From assembly GCA_049276455.1 (NCBI GenBank), contig JBASWL010000247.1:1-10628 (forward strand): a DNA stretch of 10,628 nucleotides. The letters run 5' to 3'. Every line of letters starts with the position of its first letter. The first letter of the stretch is position 1. The position numbers and the translations under genes were made by a program. The notes under the pieces are model-generated. The model ran no database searches, had not been told where the DNA came from, and saw only the letters and a program-made list of their open reading frames with translations. This DNA is from Georgfuchsia sp049276455. GTDB taxonomy: Bacteria; Pseudomonadota; Gammaproteobacteria; Burkholderiales; Rhodocyclaceae. Shown one piece after another: positions 1 to 6,069 of the stretch.

Positions 1-485
1 ATTACTTGCAGCGTTCTGCACAATGAATATTTTTCGCATTCAGCCCACTTGATTGATGTGCAAGGTCCCAGAATGCGCTTGCTTTGACTCGGCGTCACAG
101 AAATCAAGGTCCAAGTTTCAGTGAAGCGACACTAAGCAGACATGATCGTTAACTGCTTCACTATGCTCATGGACGTTGACTTCAAACTAGCCCCAATTGG
201 CTGGCACATAATAATGTCTCTTGGATTGCTAATCGCTGCTATATTTGCTTATGTCTATGTCGTTCTCTATCCCACACTCTGTTGTCATTGTGAGGCGTCT
301 GCTTGGCCGGCAGCAGCAACCTCTCTCAATGCGATTCGCCGACTGGCGGCAAAAAATCTTGTGCTTTCAGCCTACTGTCATTACTGCTGTATTTGCAAAA
401 TAGCCGTGTGAAGCTCAAAGCAGCCCTTCGCTCCATGCTGTTACTGTTCGCTTGGTTCAGTTTTGCGATGCACGCCCCAATTCAC
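1..485. other. Region without a recognisable gene
   Basis: I see no gene here that I can assign to a family. An 89-codon frame (142-411) contains one hydrophobic stretch (about residues 24-43) but has no Shine-Dalgarno sequence, and its C-terminal half looks non-coding (Cys-rich, low complexity). A short frame that runs into the start of the next gene is listed separately. An 8-base direct repeat, CAAGGTCC, occurs at 61-68 and 105-112, which is short enough to be chance. No convincing sigma70 promoter, tRNA or insertion sequence end is visible. The promoter of the downstream transporter should lie in this stretch, but I could not place it. Confidence 0.5.
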
Positions 486-506
486 GGAAGCCATCATGAG
501 ACATAG
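408..506 (+). CDS. Possible 32-residue leader-like peptide overlapping the VIT transporter start
   Basis: A GTG-initiated frame of 32 codons ends at a TAG (504-506), 11 bases inside the start of the VIT-family gene. The product would begin with Lys-Leu-Lys, continue with a hydrophobic segment (about residues 9-22, rich in Leu, Phe, Ala and Met) and end in a His-rich tail containing Gly-Ser-His-His. The overlap would allow translational coupling, and the His-rich end next to a metal transporter is suggestive. There is no Shine-Dalgarno sequence before the GTG, an alternative ATG at 435 also lacks one, and I recognise no family. It may simply be a chance frame over the upstream region of the transporter. 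Confidence 0.15.
   Translation: MKLKAALRSMLLLFAWFSFAMHAPIHGSHHET
486..490 (+). promoter_or_regulatory. Ribosome binding site of the VIT-family gene
   Basis: GGAAG lies five bases before the ATG at 496. It decides the start: the in-frame ATG at 463 has no such site, and only the start at 496 gives the N-terminus typical of the family (a short charged stretch, then Gly-Trp-Leu-Arg-Ala-Ala-Val-Leu-Gly-Ala-Asn-Asp-Gly). Confidence 0.6.
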
Positions 507-1185
507 TGAAATACACAGAACACACCGAACCGGCTGGCTCCGTGCAGCTGTTCTTGGTGCGAACGACGGTATCGTTTCCACTGCCAGCCTTGTCTTGGGC
601 GTCACGGCAGCAGGGGCTGGCACTCAGGGTATCCTGGTTGCAGGAGTAGCGGGCCTGGTAGCTGGAGCCATGTCAATGGCTGCTGGTGAATATGTCTCGG
701 TCAGTTCACAAGCCGATGTCGAGCGTGCCGATCTGGCTCGGGAGAGCAAAGAGTTGGTCGCGAACCCCGAGCAGGAACATGCAGAATTGATGTCCATTTA
801 CGTTAAACGTGGACTGGATGAGACACTGGCGTCAAACGTTGCCGCTCAACTGATGCAGCATGATGCACTCGCCGCACATGCACGAGACGAACTGGGTATA
901 TCCGACACAATGGCCGCGCGACCAGTGCAGGCTGCGCTAGCCTCGGCAGGCACGTTCGCGGTGGGGGCGGTCCTGCCGCTGCTCATGGTTCTGCTGTTTC
1001 CGGTTGCTGTACTTATGTGGGGTGTTGCAGGTAGCTCACTATTATTTCTTGCGCTGTTGGGCTTCTTGGCTGCACACGCTGGTGGCGCACCCGTGATTGC
1101 ATCTGTCACGCGCGTCACATTTTGGGGGGCATTGGCAATGGCACTTACTGCTGGGGTTGGTGCCCTATTTGGTGTGGCTGCTTGA
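496..1185 (+). CDS. VIT1/CCC1 family iron/manganese transporter
   Basis: The predicted product is a 229-residue inner-membrane protein of the VIT1/CCC1 (DUF125) family, which moves Fe2+ or Mn2+ out of the cytoplasm. The hallmark first helix contains Gly-Ala-Asn-Asp-Gly-Ile-Val-Ser (about residues 21-28), whose Asp24 matches the metal-path aspartate of plant VIT1. The second helix carries Gly-Ala-Met-Ser-Met-Ala-Ala-Gly-Glu-Tyr (57-66), with the conserved Met. Residues 72-140 form the charged cytoplasmic metal-binding domain, with the spaced Glu residues, a Tyr-Val-Lys-Arg-Gly-Leu motif and a His-Asp-Ala-Leu segment typical of this family. Three hydrophobic helices follow (about 147-170, 173-195 and 205-228). 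The length is normal for bacterial members. The gene stands alone and converges with the next gene. Membership is clear, but the metal (Fe versus Mn) cannot be read from sequence. No Fur-type box was found upstream. Confidence 0.9.
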   Translation: MRHSEIHRTHRTGWLRAAVLGANDGIVSTASLVLGVTAAGAGTQGILVAGVAGLVAGAMSMAAGEYVSVSSQADVERADLARESKELVANPEQEHAELMSIYVKRGLDETLASNVAAQLMQHDALAAHARDELGISDTMAARPVQAALASAGTFAVGAVLPLLMVLLFPVAVLMWGVAGSSLLFLALLGFLAAHAGGAPVIASVTRVTFWGALAMALTAGVGALFGVAA

Positions 1186-1231
1186 TATTCATCATGTCGA
1201 GGAACGCGACGTCTATTCCTTGTTGCAGCCA

Positions 1232-1249
1232 ACCGCCTTCGGCAGCGGT
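1232..1249. terminator. Weak hairpin between two convergent genes
   Basis: Five-base arms ACCGC and GCGGT enclose an eight-base loop. The hairpin lies in the 138-base gap between the convergent VIT-family and flippase-like genes, where a bidirectional terminator is expected. There is no T-tract on either side, so a factor-independent terminator is doubtful. The rest of this gap shows nothing else recognisable. Confidence 0.2.
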
Positions 1250-1323
1250 AGATATAGAATGACAGGTGCTTATGTGCATCAATCTATCTATAGAGCTGTA
1301 TCGTGCGGAGCGGCCTGTACCGG

Positions 1324-2268
1324 CTAAGGTTCGATCCCGTCAGTACCATGCTTCCCTTTCGCTCGCAACAGCGAAAAGGCTCCCAGAAAACCCTGCAGGG
1401 TGGCAAACAGTCCGTAGAGTATTGCGCAGGCGACTGCTGCGTCGTGTGTTGCGCCGAAGGCCCCTAGTACCAGCGCCGAGGCCGCTTCTCGCGTACCCCA
1501 ACCGCCGATGCCGACTGGCATCGCGGCAAAAACGAAGATTGGGCCGGCACCAATGACGAACTGCCACCACGCCAGATCGAGTCCCACGCCATAACCGCCG
1601 CAGGCGAAGGCAGCAATCGAAAATACCTGTACACCGCCAGACCAGAATATCTGTGCGAAATATTGCCGCAGGGAATGGGGACGAGCATGCAAGGCACCGA
1701 GCAAGGCGGCGGCACGGCTGGGCAAATACCTTGTGAGCATCGCCGACAGAGACCAGATCAGCAATGGCGCGGTTAGCGCCAGCAGTGCCAGTGTGATGGC
1801 AATTGCTGGTGGCGTGCTTAGCACTGCGGCGGGTAACAGTCCAAGCAACTGAGCGATTCCCGTCATTGAGAGCGACAAAGCGACAAGCATCCAAAGGCCG
1901 GAGAACCGGTCGAGCAGGACGCTTGCAGCAGCATGTGCAATATGATGGCCAAGGCTTTGCAGATGTAGCGCGCGTAGCGCATCACCTCCCACGGTAGCGC
2001 CCGGAAGCACCGTGTTAGCCATAACGCCGCGCCAATAGGCGAGGATCATTTCGCCACGGGGTGCATGGATGCCCAGCCAGGTGGAGAGAGCGTGCCAGCG
2101 CAGGGCTGAGAGCAGGCTGGCGAACAGGGATGCCGCAAAGCCGGCAGCCAGCCACCATGGGTCGGCTTGCGTGAAACTTGCCAGCACCCGCGCCGGGCCA
2201 ATAAACCACAGCACAAGAGCGAACAGCACTATGCTGGCAACTAGTCTGAATAGGGAGCGGGCGTTCAC
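1324..2268 (-). CDS. Lysylphosphatidylglycerol synthase TM-region / flippase-like membrane protein
   Basis: This is a polytopic inner-membrane protein of the PF03706 (UPF0104, AglD/MprF transmembrane-region) family, 314 residues from a GTG start. Two family signatures are clear. One is Leu-Pro-Gly-Ala-Thr-Val-Gly-Gly-Asp-Ala-Leu-Arg (88-99), followed by a Leu-Leu-Asp-Arg-Phe-Ser-Gly-Leu segment (118-125). The other is Met-Pro-Val-Gly-Ile-Gly-Gly-Trp-Gly-Thr-Arg-Glu-Ala-Ala (250-263). About seven or eight hydrophobic segments are visible, at roughly 6-23, 38-56, 112-140, 154-178, 205-228, 234-252 and 277-301. Relatives are linked to lipid or lipid-linked sugar translocation, and the soluble lysyltransferase domain of MprF is absent, so lipid lysination is not implied. 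An in-frame ATG at 2412 would add 48 poorly conserved-looking residues running through the kdsA promoter region. I prefer GTG 2268 although neither start has a good Shine-Dalgarno sequence. The substrate is unknown. Confidence 0.85.
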   Translation of the reverse strand: MNARSLFRLVASIVLFALVLWFIGPARVLASFTQADPWWLAAGFAASLFASLLSALRWHALSTWLGIHAPRGEMILAYWRGVMANTVLPGATVGGDALRALHLQSLGHHIAHAAASVLLDRFSGLWMLVALSLSMTGIAQLLGLLPAAVLSTPPAIAITLALLALTAPLLIWSLSAMLTRYLPSRAAALLGALHARPHSLRQYFAQIFWSGGVQVFSIAAFACGGYGVGLDLAWWQFVIGAGPIFVFAAMPVGIGGWGTREAASALVLGAFGATHDAAVACAILYGLFATLQGFLGAFSLLRAKGKHGTDGIEP

Positions 2269-2349
2269 GCGGAAGACAATGTCTGGACGAAGGCAAGTGC
2301 TGCCGATTCTACCTGTTGCAACAATGGGGGCGACAGGCATGCCCAACAG

Positions 2350-2377
2350 ATGACCGGCTAGCACGCTGCGGTACAAT
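2350..2377 (+). promoter_or_regulatory. Candidate sigma70 promoter for kdsA-eno-ftsB
   Basis: The -10 hexamer TACAAT (2372-2377) matches five of six consensus bases. It sits 16 bases downstream of ATGACC (2350-2355), a four-of-six match to the -35 element. Transcription would begin near 2384 and give a leader of about 65 bases before the kdsA GTG. It lies in the gap between the divergent flippase-like gene and kdsA, where a promoter is required. This is based on consensus matching by eye. Confidence 0.35.
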
Positions 2378-2435
2378 TGCAAAACATTTTGGCGCTCCCA
2401 TAGCGAGTGCATCTGGTTTGTCTAACGACAACAAC

Positions 2436-2440
2436 GAGGT
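2436..2440 (+). promoter_or_regulatory. Ribosome binding site that sets the kdsA start
   Basis: GAGGT ends eight bases before the GTG at 2449. The in-frame ATG at 2407 has no comparable site and would add 14 residues (Thr-rich and unlike the family), so the GTG is the better start. Confidence 0.6.
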
Positions 2441-2448
2441 CTGATCGC

Positions 2449-3276
2449 GTGAAACTATGTGGCTTTGAAGTCGGGCTGGATCAACCGTTTTTTCTCATTG
2501 CCGGACCCTGCGTCATCGAGTCGCGGCAACTCGCCCTCGACACAGCCGGTCAGCTCAAGGAAATTTGCTCAAGCCTCGCTATTCCCTTCATCTACAAGTC
2601 GTCTTACGACAAGGCCAACCGCAGTTCGTCATCTTCTTTCCGTGGATTCGGCATGGAGCAGGGGCTTGCCATCCTCGCCGAAGTCAGAAAGCAGATCGGC
2701 GTGCCGGTACTGACCGATGTGCATACCGAACAGGAAGTGCCTGCCGTGGCATCCGTAGTTGATGTGTTGCAGACACCAGCCTTCCTCTGCCGCCAGACCG
2801 ATTTCATTCAGGCCTGCGCCGCATCGGGCAAGCCGGTCAACATCAAAAAGGGTCAGTTCCTGGCCCCGGGCGACATGAAGCACGTCATCGCCAAGGCGCG
2901 TGAAGCAAACAATGGCGCTGACACGATTATGGTCTGCGAACGCGGGGCATCGTTTGGCTATAACAATCTCGTCTCCGACATGCGATCGCTCGCGATCATG
3001 CGCGAAACAAATTGCCCAGTGGTATTCGATGCCACACACTCAGTACAGTTGCCGGGAGGGCAGGGCGCAACCTCTGGCGGCCAGCGCGAGTTTGTGCCGG
3101 TGCTGGCGCGTGCAGCTGTCGCCGTAGGCATCTCCGGTTTGTTCATGGAAACCCACCCTGATCCGGCCAAGGCACTGTCGGACGGTCCCAATGCATGGCC
3201 GCTGAGCGAATTGCGCAGTTTGCTTGAAACACTGAAGCATATTGATGTGCTGGTCAAACAGCGTGGAGATTTATAA
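2449..3276 (+). CDS. kdsA: 3-deoxy-8-phosphooctulonate synthase (Kdo-8-P synthase)
   Basis: KdsA is a cytoplasmic TIM-barrel enzyme that condenses phosphoenolpyruvate with D-arabinose-5-phosphate to Kdo-8-phosphate, the first committed step to the Kdo of lipopolysaccharide. The product has 275 residues, a normal length. Diagnostic segments are Ala-Gly-Pro-Cys-Val-Ile-Glu-Ser (18-25), Ser-Tyr-Asp-Lys-Ala-Asn-Arg-Ser (substrate loop), Phe-Leu-Cys-Arg-Gln-Thr-Asp, Lys-Lys-Gly-Gln-Phe-Leu-Ala-Pro and Asp-Ala-Thr-His-Ser-Val-Gln-Leu-Pro-Gly-Gly. Cys21, His197, Glu234 and Asp245 align with the four metal ligands of Aquifex KdsA. The E. coli enzyme has Asn at the Cys position, so this one should belong to the metal-dependent class. 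The gene starts with GTG and is followed after 37 bases by eno, which makes its substrate phosphoenolpyruvate. In many proteobacteria pyrG precedes this cluster, but here a divergent membrane-protein gene does. Confidence 0.96.
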   Translation: MKLCGFEVGLDQPFFLIAGPCVIESRQLALDTAGQLKEICSSLAIPFIYKSSYDKANRSSSSSFRGFGMEQGLAILAEVRKQIGVPVLTDVHTEQEVPAVASVVDVLQTPAFLCRQTDFIQACAASGKPVNIKKGQFLAPGDMKHVIAKAREANNGADTIMVCERGASFGYNNLVSDMRSLAIMRETNCPVVFDATHSVQLPGGQGATSGGQREFVPVLARAAVAVGISGLFMETHPDPAKALSDGPNAWPLSELRSLLETLKHIDVLVKQRGDL

Positions 3277-3313
3277 TTCGAAGGTTTTCAATTTACTTTT
3301 TTGAGGTGAATTC

Positions 3314-4600
3314 ATGAGTGCAATTGTTGATGTCATCGCCCGCGAAATACTTGACTCTCGCGGCAATCCCACCGTTGAGGCCGATGTGCTGCTTGAATCC
3401 GGCGTCATGGGTCGCGCCGCAGTGCCATCAGGGGCATCCACTGGTTCACGCGAAGCAATCGAACTGCGCGATGGTGATGCCAATCGCTACCTTGGTAAAG
3501 GTGTGTTGCGCGCAGTTGAAAACATCAATACCGAAATCTCCGAGACCATCATCGGCCTTGATGCCGAAGAGCAAGCCTTCATCGATCGCGCTCTGATCGA
3601 ACTCGACGACACCGAGAACAAGTCGCGCCTCGGTGCCAATGCCACACTGGCTGTATCAATGGCCGTCGCCAAGGCAGCAGCAGAGGAATCCGGCCTGCCG
3701 CTCTACCGCTATTTCGGCGGTTCCGGCCCGATGCAGATGCCGGTACCGATGATGAACGTGATCAACGGCGGCGCCCACGCCAACAACAACCTCGATATTC
3801 AGGAATTCATGATCATGCCGGTCGGTGCACTGAGCTTTCGCGAAGCGCTGCGTTGCGGTGCGGAGGTGTTCCATCACCTCAAAAAATTGGTGGACAAGAA
3901 AGGTTATCCCACCACCGTTGGCGATGAAGGCGGTTTTGCCCCCAATGTATCGGGCAATGACGAGGCTATCGAACTGATACTCCGAGCCGTTGAAACAGCA
4001 GGCTACACGGCAGGGCAGGATGTGCTGTTAGCACTTGACTGTGCCGCCTCGGAGTTCTTCAAGGATGGCAAGTACCATCTGGCTTCTGAAGGTCTCCAGC
4101 TTTCACCGGAAGCTTTCACTGATTATCTGGCGACGCTGGCTGGAAAATATCCCATTGTCAGCATCGAAGACGGCATGGCGGAAGGCGACTGGCATGGCTG
4201 GAAGTTGCTGACCGATAAACTGGGCAAGAATGTACAGATCGTGGGCGACGACATTTTCGTTACCAACCCGAAGATTCTCAGGCGCGGCATCGACGAAGGC
4301 ATTGCCAACTCGATCCTGATCAAGGTGAACCAGATTGGCACGCTGACTGAAACGTTTGCCACTGTCGAGATGGCAAAGCGCGCCGGTTATACCAATGTTA
4401 TTTCTCATCGTTCCGGCGAAACCGAGGACTCGACTATCGCCGATATCGCCGTCGGCCTTAATGCCGGCCAGATCAAGACCGGCTCGCTTAGCCGCTCTGA
4501 CCGTATCGCCAAGTACAACCAGTTGCTACGTATTGAAGAAGACCTCGGTGATTCCGTCACCTATCCCGGACGCAATACCTTCTACAACCTGCGCAAGTAA
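3314..4600 (+). CDS. eno: Enolase (phosphopyruvate hydratase)
   Basis: Enolase interconverts 2-phosphoglycerate and phosphoenolpyruvate in glycolysis and gluconeogenesis, and often also takes part in the RNA degradosome. The 428-residue product is full length for bacteria. Visible landmarks, in order, are the N-terminal Arg-Glu-Ile-Leu-Asp-Ser-Arg-Gly-Asn-Pro-Thr-Val-Glu, the flexible Pro-Ser-Gly-Ala-Ser-Thr-Gly loop and Gly-Asp-Glu-Gly-Gly-Phe-Ala-Pro-Asn with catalytic Glu205. Magnesium ligands follow in Ala-Leu-Asp-Cys, Ser-Ile-Glu-Asp-Gly and Gly-Asp-Asp, then the catalytic Lys337 in Ile-Lys-Val-Asn-Gln-Ile-Gly, and the signature Ser-His-Arg-Ser-Gly-Glu-Thr-Glu-Asp. A strong Shine-Dalgarno GAGGTG (3303-3308) lies five bases before the ATG. 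The gene follows kdsA by 37 bases with no terminator between them and precedes ftsB by nine bases, so one transcript is likely. Confidence 0.98.
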   Translation: MSAIVDVIAREILDSRGNPTVEADVLLESGVMGRAAVPSGASTGSREAIELRDGDANRYLGKGVLRAVENINTEISETIIGLDAEEQAFIDRALIELDDTENKSRLGANATLAVSMAVAKAAAEESGLPLYRYFGGSGPMQMPVPMMNVINGGAHANNNLDIQEFMIMPVGALSFREALRCGAEVFHHLKKLVDKKGYPTTVGDEGGFAPNVSGNDEAIELILRAVETAGYTAGQDVLLALDCAASEFFKDGKYHLASEGLQLSPEAFTDYLATLAGKYPIVSIEDGMAEGDWHGWKLLTDKLGKNVQIVGDDIFVTNPKILRRGIDEGIANSILIKVNQIGTLTETFATVEMAKRAGYTNVISHRSGETEDSTIADIAVGLNAGQIKTGSLSRSDRIAKYNQLLRIEEDLGDSVTYPGRNTFYNLRK

Positions 4601-4609
4601 TCCTGCTCC

Positions 4610-4888
4610 ATGCGCTGGTCCACGCTGGTGCTGGCTATCCTGATCCTGCTACTGCAGTATTCGCTGTGGTTTGGCAAAGGAGGCTGGTACCGGGTGTGGG
4701 ACATGGATCGTCAGGTTGCTGCGCAACGCGACGTTAACCAGAAACTGGAATTGCGCAATGCTGCCCTCGATGCCGAAGTACGTGACCTCAAGTCGGGGTA
4801 TGACGCGATCGAGGAGCGCGCACGATATGAGTTGGGGTTGATAAAGGACGGGGAAGTATTCGTTCAAGTGCCACAGAAACAACCCTGA
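4610..4888 (+). CDS. ftsB: Cell division protein FtsB
   Basis: FtsB is a small bitopic divisome protein that forms a complex with FtsL and FtsQ and helps switch on septal peptidoglycan synthesis. The 92-residue product has a very short cytoplasmic tail, one transmembrane helix (about residues 4-20, rich in Leu and Ile), and a Gly-Lys-Gly-Gly-Trp linker as in other FtsB proteins. A coiled-coil region (about 30-66, with Asn-Gln-Lys-Leu-Glu-Leu-Arg-Asn) follows, then the conserved Glu-Glu-Arg-Ala-Arg-Tyr-Glu-Leu-Gly-Leu-Ile-Lys-Asp-Gly-Glu (68-82). It starts nine bases after the eno stop and has no recognisable Shine-Dalgarno sequence, so translation is probably coupled to eno. The eno-ftsB order is widely conserved in Beta- and Gammaproteobacteria, which supports the call. 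Confidence 0.93.
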   Translation: MRWSTLVLAILILLLQYSLWFGKGGWYRVWDMDRQVAAQRDVNQKLELRNAALDAEVRDLKSGYDAIEERARYELGLIKDGEVFVQVPQKQP

Positions 4889-4939
4889 CAACCGTCATGC
4901 CCGGCAAAGGGTAAATCGTATAAGCCGTATCAGCTATGC

Positions 4940-4959
4940 CTCATCACAAATGATGTGAG
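4940..4959. terminator. Imperfect hairpin between convergent ftsB and nadC
   Basis: A six-pair stem with a two-base bulge can form in the 102-base gap between the ftsB and nadC stop codons (arms CTCATC and GATG-TG-AG, six-base loop). The position suits a terminator for one or both transcripts. It is AT-rich and lacks a T-tract, so it is a weak candidate. Confidence 0.2.
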
Positions 4960-4990
4960 TCTGCTTGTTGATTCCCGACAACTCCCCGCT

Positions 4991-5851
4991 TTAACTCTCG
5001 CTATGCCTGAGTGAGAGATCAATGGCGCGAACATCCTTGGTCAGCGCACCAATGGAAATCCGGTCGACGCCGGTTTCGGCAATGGCCCGCACGGTATCGA
5101 GATTGACCCCGCCCGAGGCTTCGAGCTTAGCGCGGCCATTGTTCCTGCGAACCGCTTCACGCATCTGGGCGAGATCCATGTTGTCGAGCAGAATCATCTC
5201 GGCACCGGCGTTGAGGGCATCGTCAAGTTGCTGCAGACTTTCCACTTCGATCTGGATGAACACATCACTGCGCTGGAGGCCGTAGGCGCGGAGCAGAACT
5301 TCGGTCACGCCTCCGGCAGCGATGATGTGGTTTTCCTTGATCAGGATGCCGTCATAGAGGCCGAGTCGGTGGTTATAGCCACCGCCACACCGCACGGCAT
5401 ACTTCTGGGCCAGACGCAAACCGGGCAGAGTTTTGCGCGTGTCAATGATGTGTGCGCGGGTGCCGACAACTGCTTGTACATAGCGCTGCGTCACTGTGGC
5501 CGTGGCAGAAAGCGTTTGCAGGAAATTCAACGCAGGGCGCTCAGCGCTAAGAAGGGCGCGTGTATTGGCCTCGATTTCGCACAGCATCTGACCGGCGGCG
5601 ACCACATCGCCATCCTTGCAGTGCCAGTGAATACGGGTTGTGGCGTCAAGATGATGGAAACAGGATTCGAACCACGCACTACCGGCGAGTACGGCACTTT
5701 CACGGCTGATGACACTGCCCCGGGAGCGGTTGGCCGCGGGCGTTAGCAGGGCGGTGAGATCGCCGTCACCGATATCTTCCTGCAATGCCAGCGATACGTT
5801 ACGTTGGATCTCGGCATCAAGACGAGCTGCAAATGAAGGTGCGTTTTTCAT
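4991..5851 (-). CDS. nadC: Nicotinate-nucleotide pyrophosphorylase (quinolinate phosphoribosyltransferase)
   Basis: NadC converts quinolinate and phosphoribosyl pyrophosphate to nicotinate mononucleotide, CO2 and pyrophosphate, the last step of the de novo branch of NAD synthesis. The 286-residue product has the normal two-domain length. Active-site residues known from Salmonella NadC are all present at nearly the same positions: Glu104-Arg105 (Ser-Ala-Glu-Arg-Pro-Ala-Leu-Asn), Arg139-Lys140 (Asp-Thr-Arg-Lys-Thr-Leu-Pro-Gly), His161 and Lys172 (Ile-Lys-Glu-Asn-His), Glu202/Glu204 and Asp223 (Leu-Leu-Asp-Asn-Met). The C-terminal Glu-Ala-Ser-Gly-Gly-Val-Asn and Ile-Ser-Ile-Gly-Ala-Leu-Thr phosphate-binding loops are also clear. 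No strong Shine-Dalgarno sequence precedes the ATG. The nadA and nadB genes are not nearby. It converges with ftsB and lies on the same strand as the CZB and nnr genes, but 218 bases separate it from the CZB gene, so a shared transcript is uncertain. Confidence 0.96.
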   Translation of the reverse strand: MKNAPSFAARLDAEIQRNVSLALQEDIGDGDLTALLTPAANRSRGSVISRESAVLAGSAWFESCFHHLDATTRIHWHCKDGDVVAAGQMLCEIEANTRALLSAERPALNFLQTLSATATVTQRYVQAVVGTRAHIIDTRKTLPGLRLAQKYAVRCGGGYNHRLGLYDGILIKENHIIAAGGVTEVLLRAYGLQRSDVFIQIEVESLQQLDDALNAGAEMILLDNMDLAQMREAVRRNNGRAKLEASGGVNLDTVRAIAETGVDRISIGALTKDVRAIDLSLRHSES

Positions 5852-6029
5852 GCCATTGTTTTACCGCGATTGTTTGAAAAATTTAACATTGACGAATTAC
5901 CCCAAGCTGGCAGGTGAAATCTGCGGACACTTAATGGATATCAGTCTGCCCCGCATTGCTACATACAATGAACTTATTCAACGCAGGACGGTGGATGAGA
6001 ATCTTGCACTGAATATGCGCTTGCATTGA
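5850..6029 (+). CDS. Possible 59-residue protein overlapping the nadC start
   Basis: A plus-strand frame opens with an ATG at 5850 that overlaps the nadC start codon on the other strand, and it ends with TGA at 6027-6029, followed at once by a TAG. GAAGGTG (5835-5841) lies eight bases before the ATG, a good Shine-Dalgarno match, though those bases also encode nadC. The product has no transmembrane segment or signal peptide, and its second half (Asp-Ile-Ser-Leu-Pro-Arg-Ile-Ala-Thr-Tyr-Asn-Glu-Leu) has a balanced amino-acid composition. A perfect six-base hairpin begins six bases after its stop. I recognise no family. It fills an otherwise empty 218-base gap, and chance remains a serious alternative. 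Confidence 0.22.
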   Translation: MPLFYRDCLKNLTLTNYPKLAGEICGHLMDISLPRIATYNELIQRRTVDENLALNMRLH

Positions 6030-6034
6030 TAGAA

Positions 6035-6052
6035 ATCAGGTTATCGCCTGAT
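6035..6052. terminator. Perfect six-base hairpin downstream of the CZB gene
   Basis: ATCAGG and CCTGAT form a perfect stem around the six-base loop TTATCG. Read on the minus strand, it lies 17 bases after the CZB stop codon and is followed by TTCTAT, a weak T-rich tail. Read on the plus strand, a run of six T follows only after 13 bases. It could end the CZB transcript, or a transcript through the small frame at 5850-6029. Confidence 0.4.
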
Positions 6053-6069
6053 GCCGGGTTGATGCTTTT

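Noticed and set aside
61..112. Direct repeat CAAGGTCC at 61-68 and 105-112
   Set aside because: Two 8-base copies 44 bases apart are weak evidence, with no neighbouring gene or third copy to suggest an operator or iteron.
285..360. Sequence reminiscent of dispersed GTCATTGCGAGG-type intergenic repeats
   Set aside because: Only a short part (TGTCATTGTGAGG) resembles such repeats and no inverted partner is visible, so I cannot support a repeat element.
846..1232. A 128-codon minus-strand frame antisense to the VIT-family gene
   Set aside because: Its composition (Ala, Thr, Arg, Pro) is that of an antisense shadow, and the VIT protein on the plus strand is fully conserved.
5228..5746. A 172-codon plus-strand frame antisense to nadC
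   Set aside because: nadC is intact, with all active-site residues, on the other strand. The antisense product has no family resemblance and no ribosome binding site that I could see.
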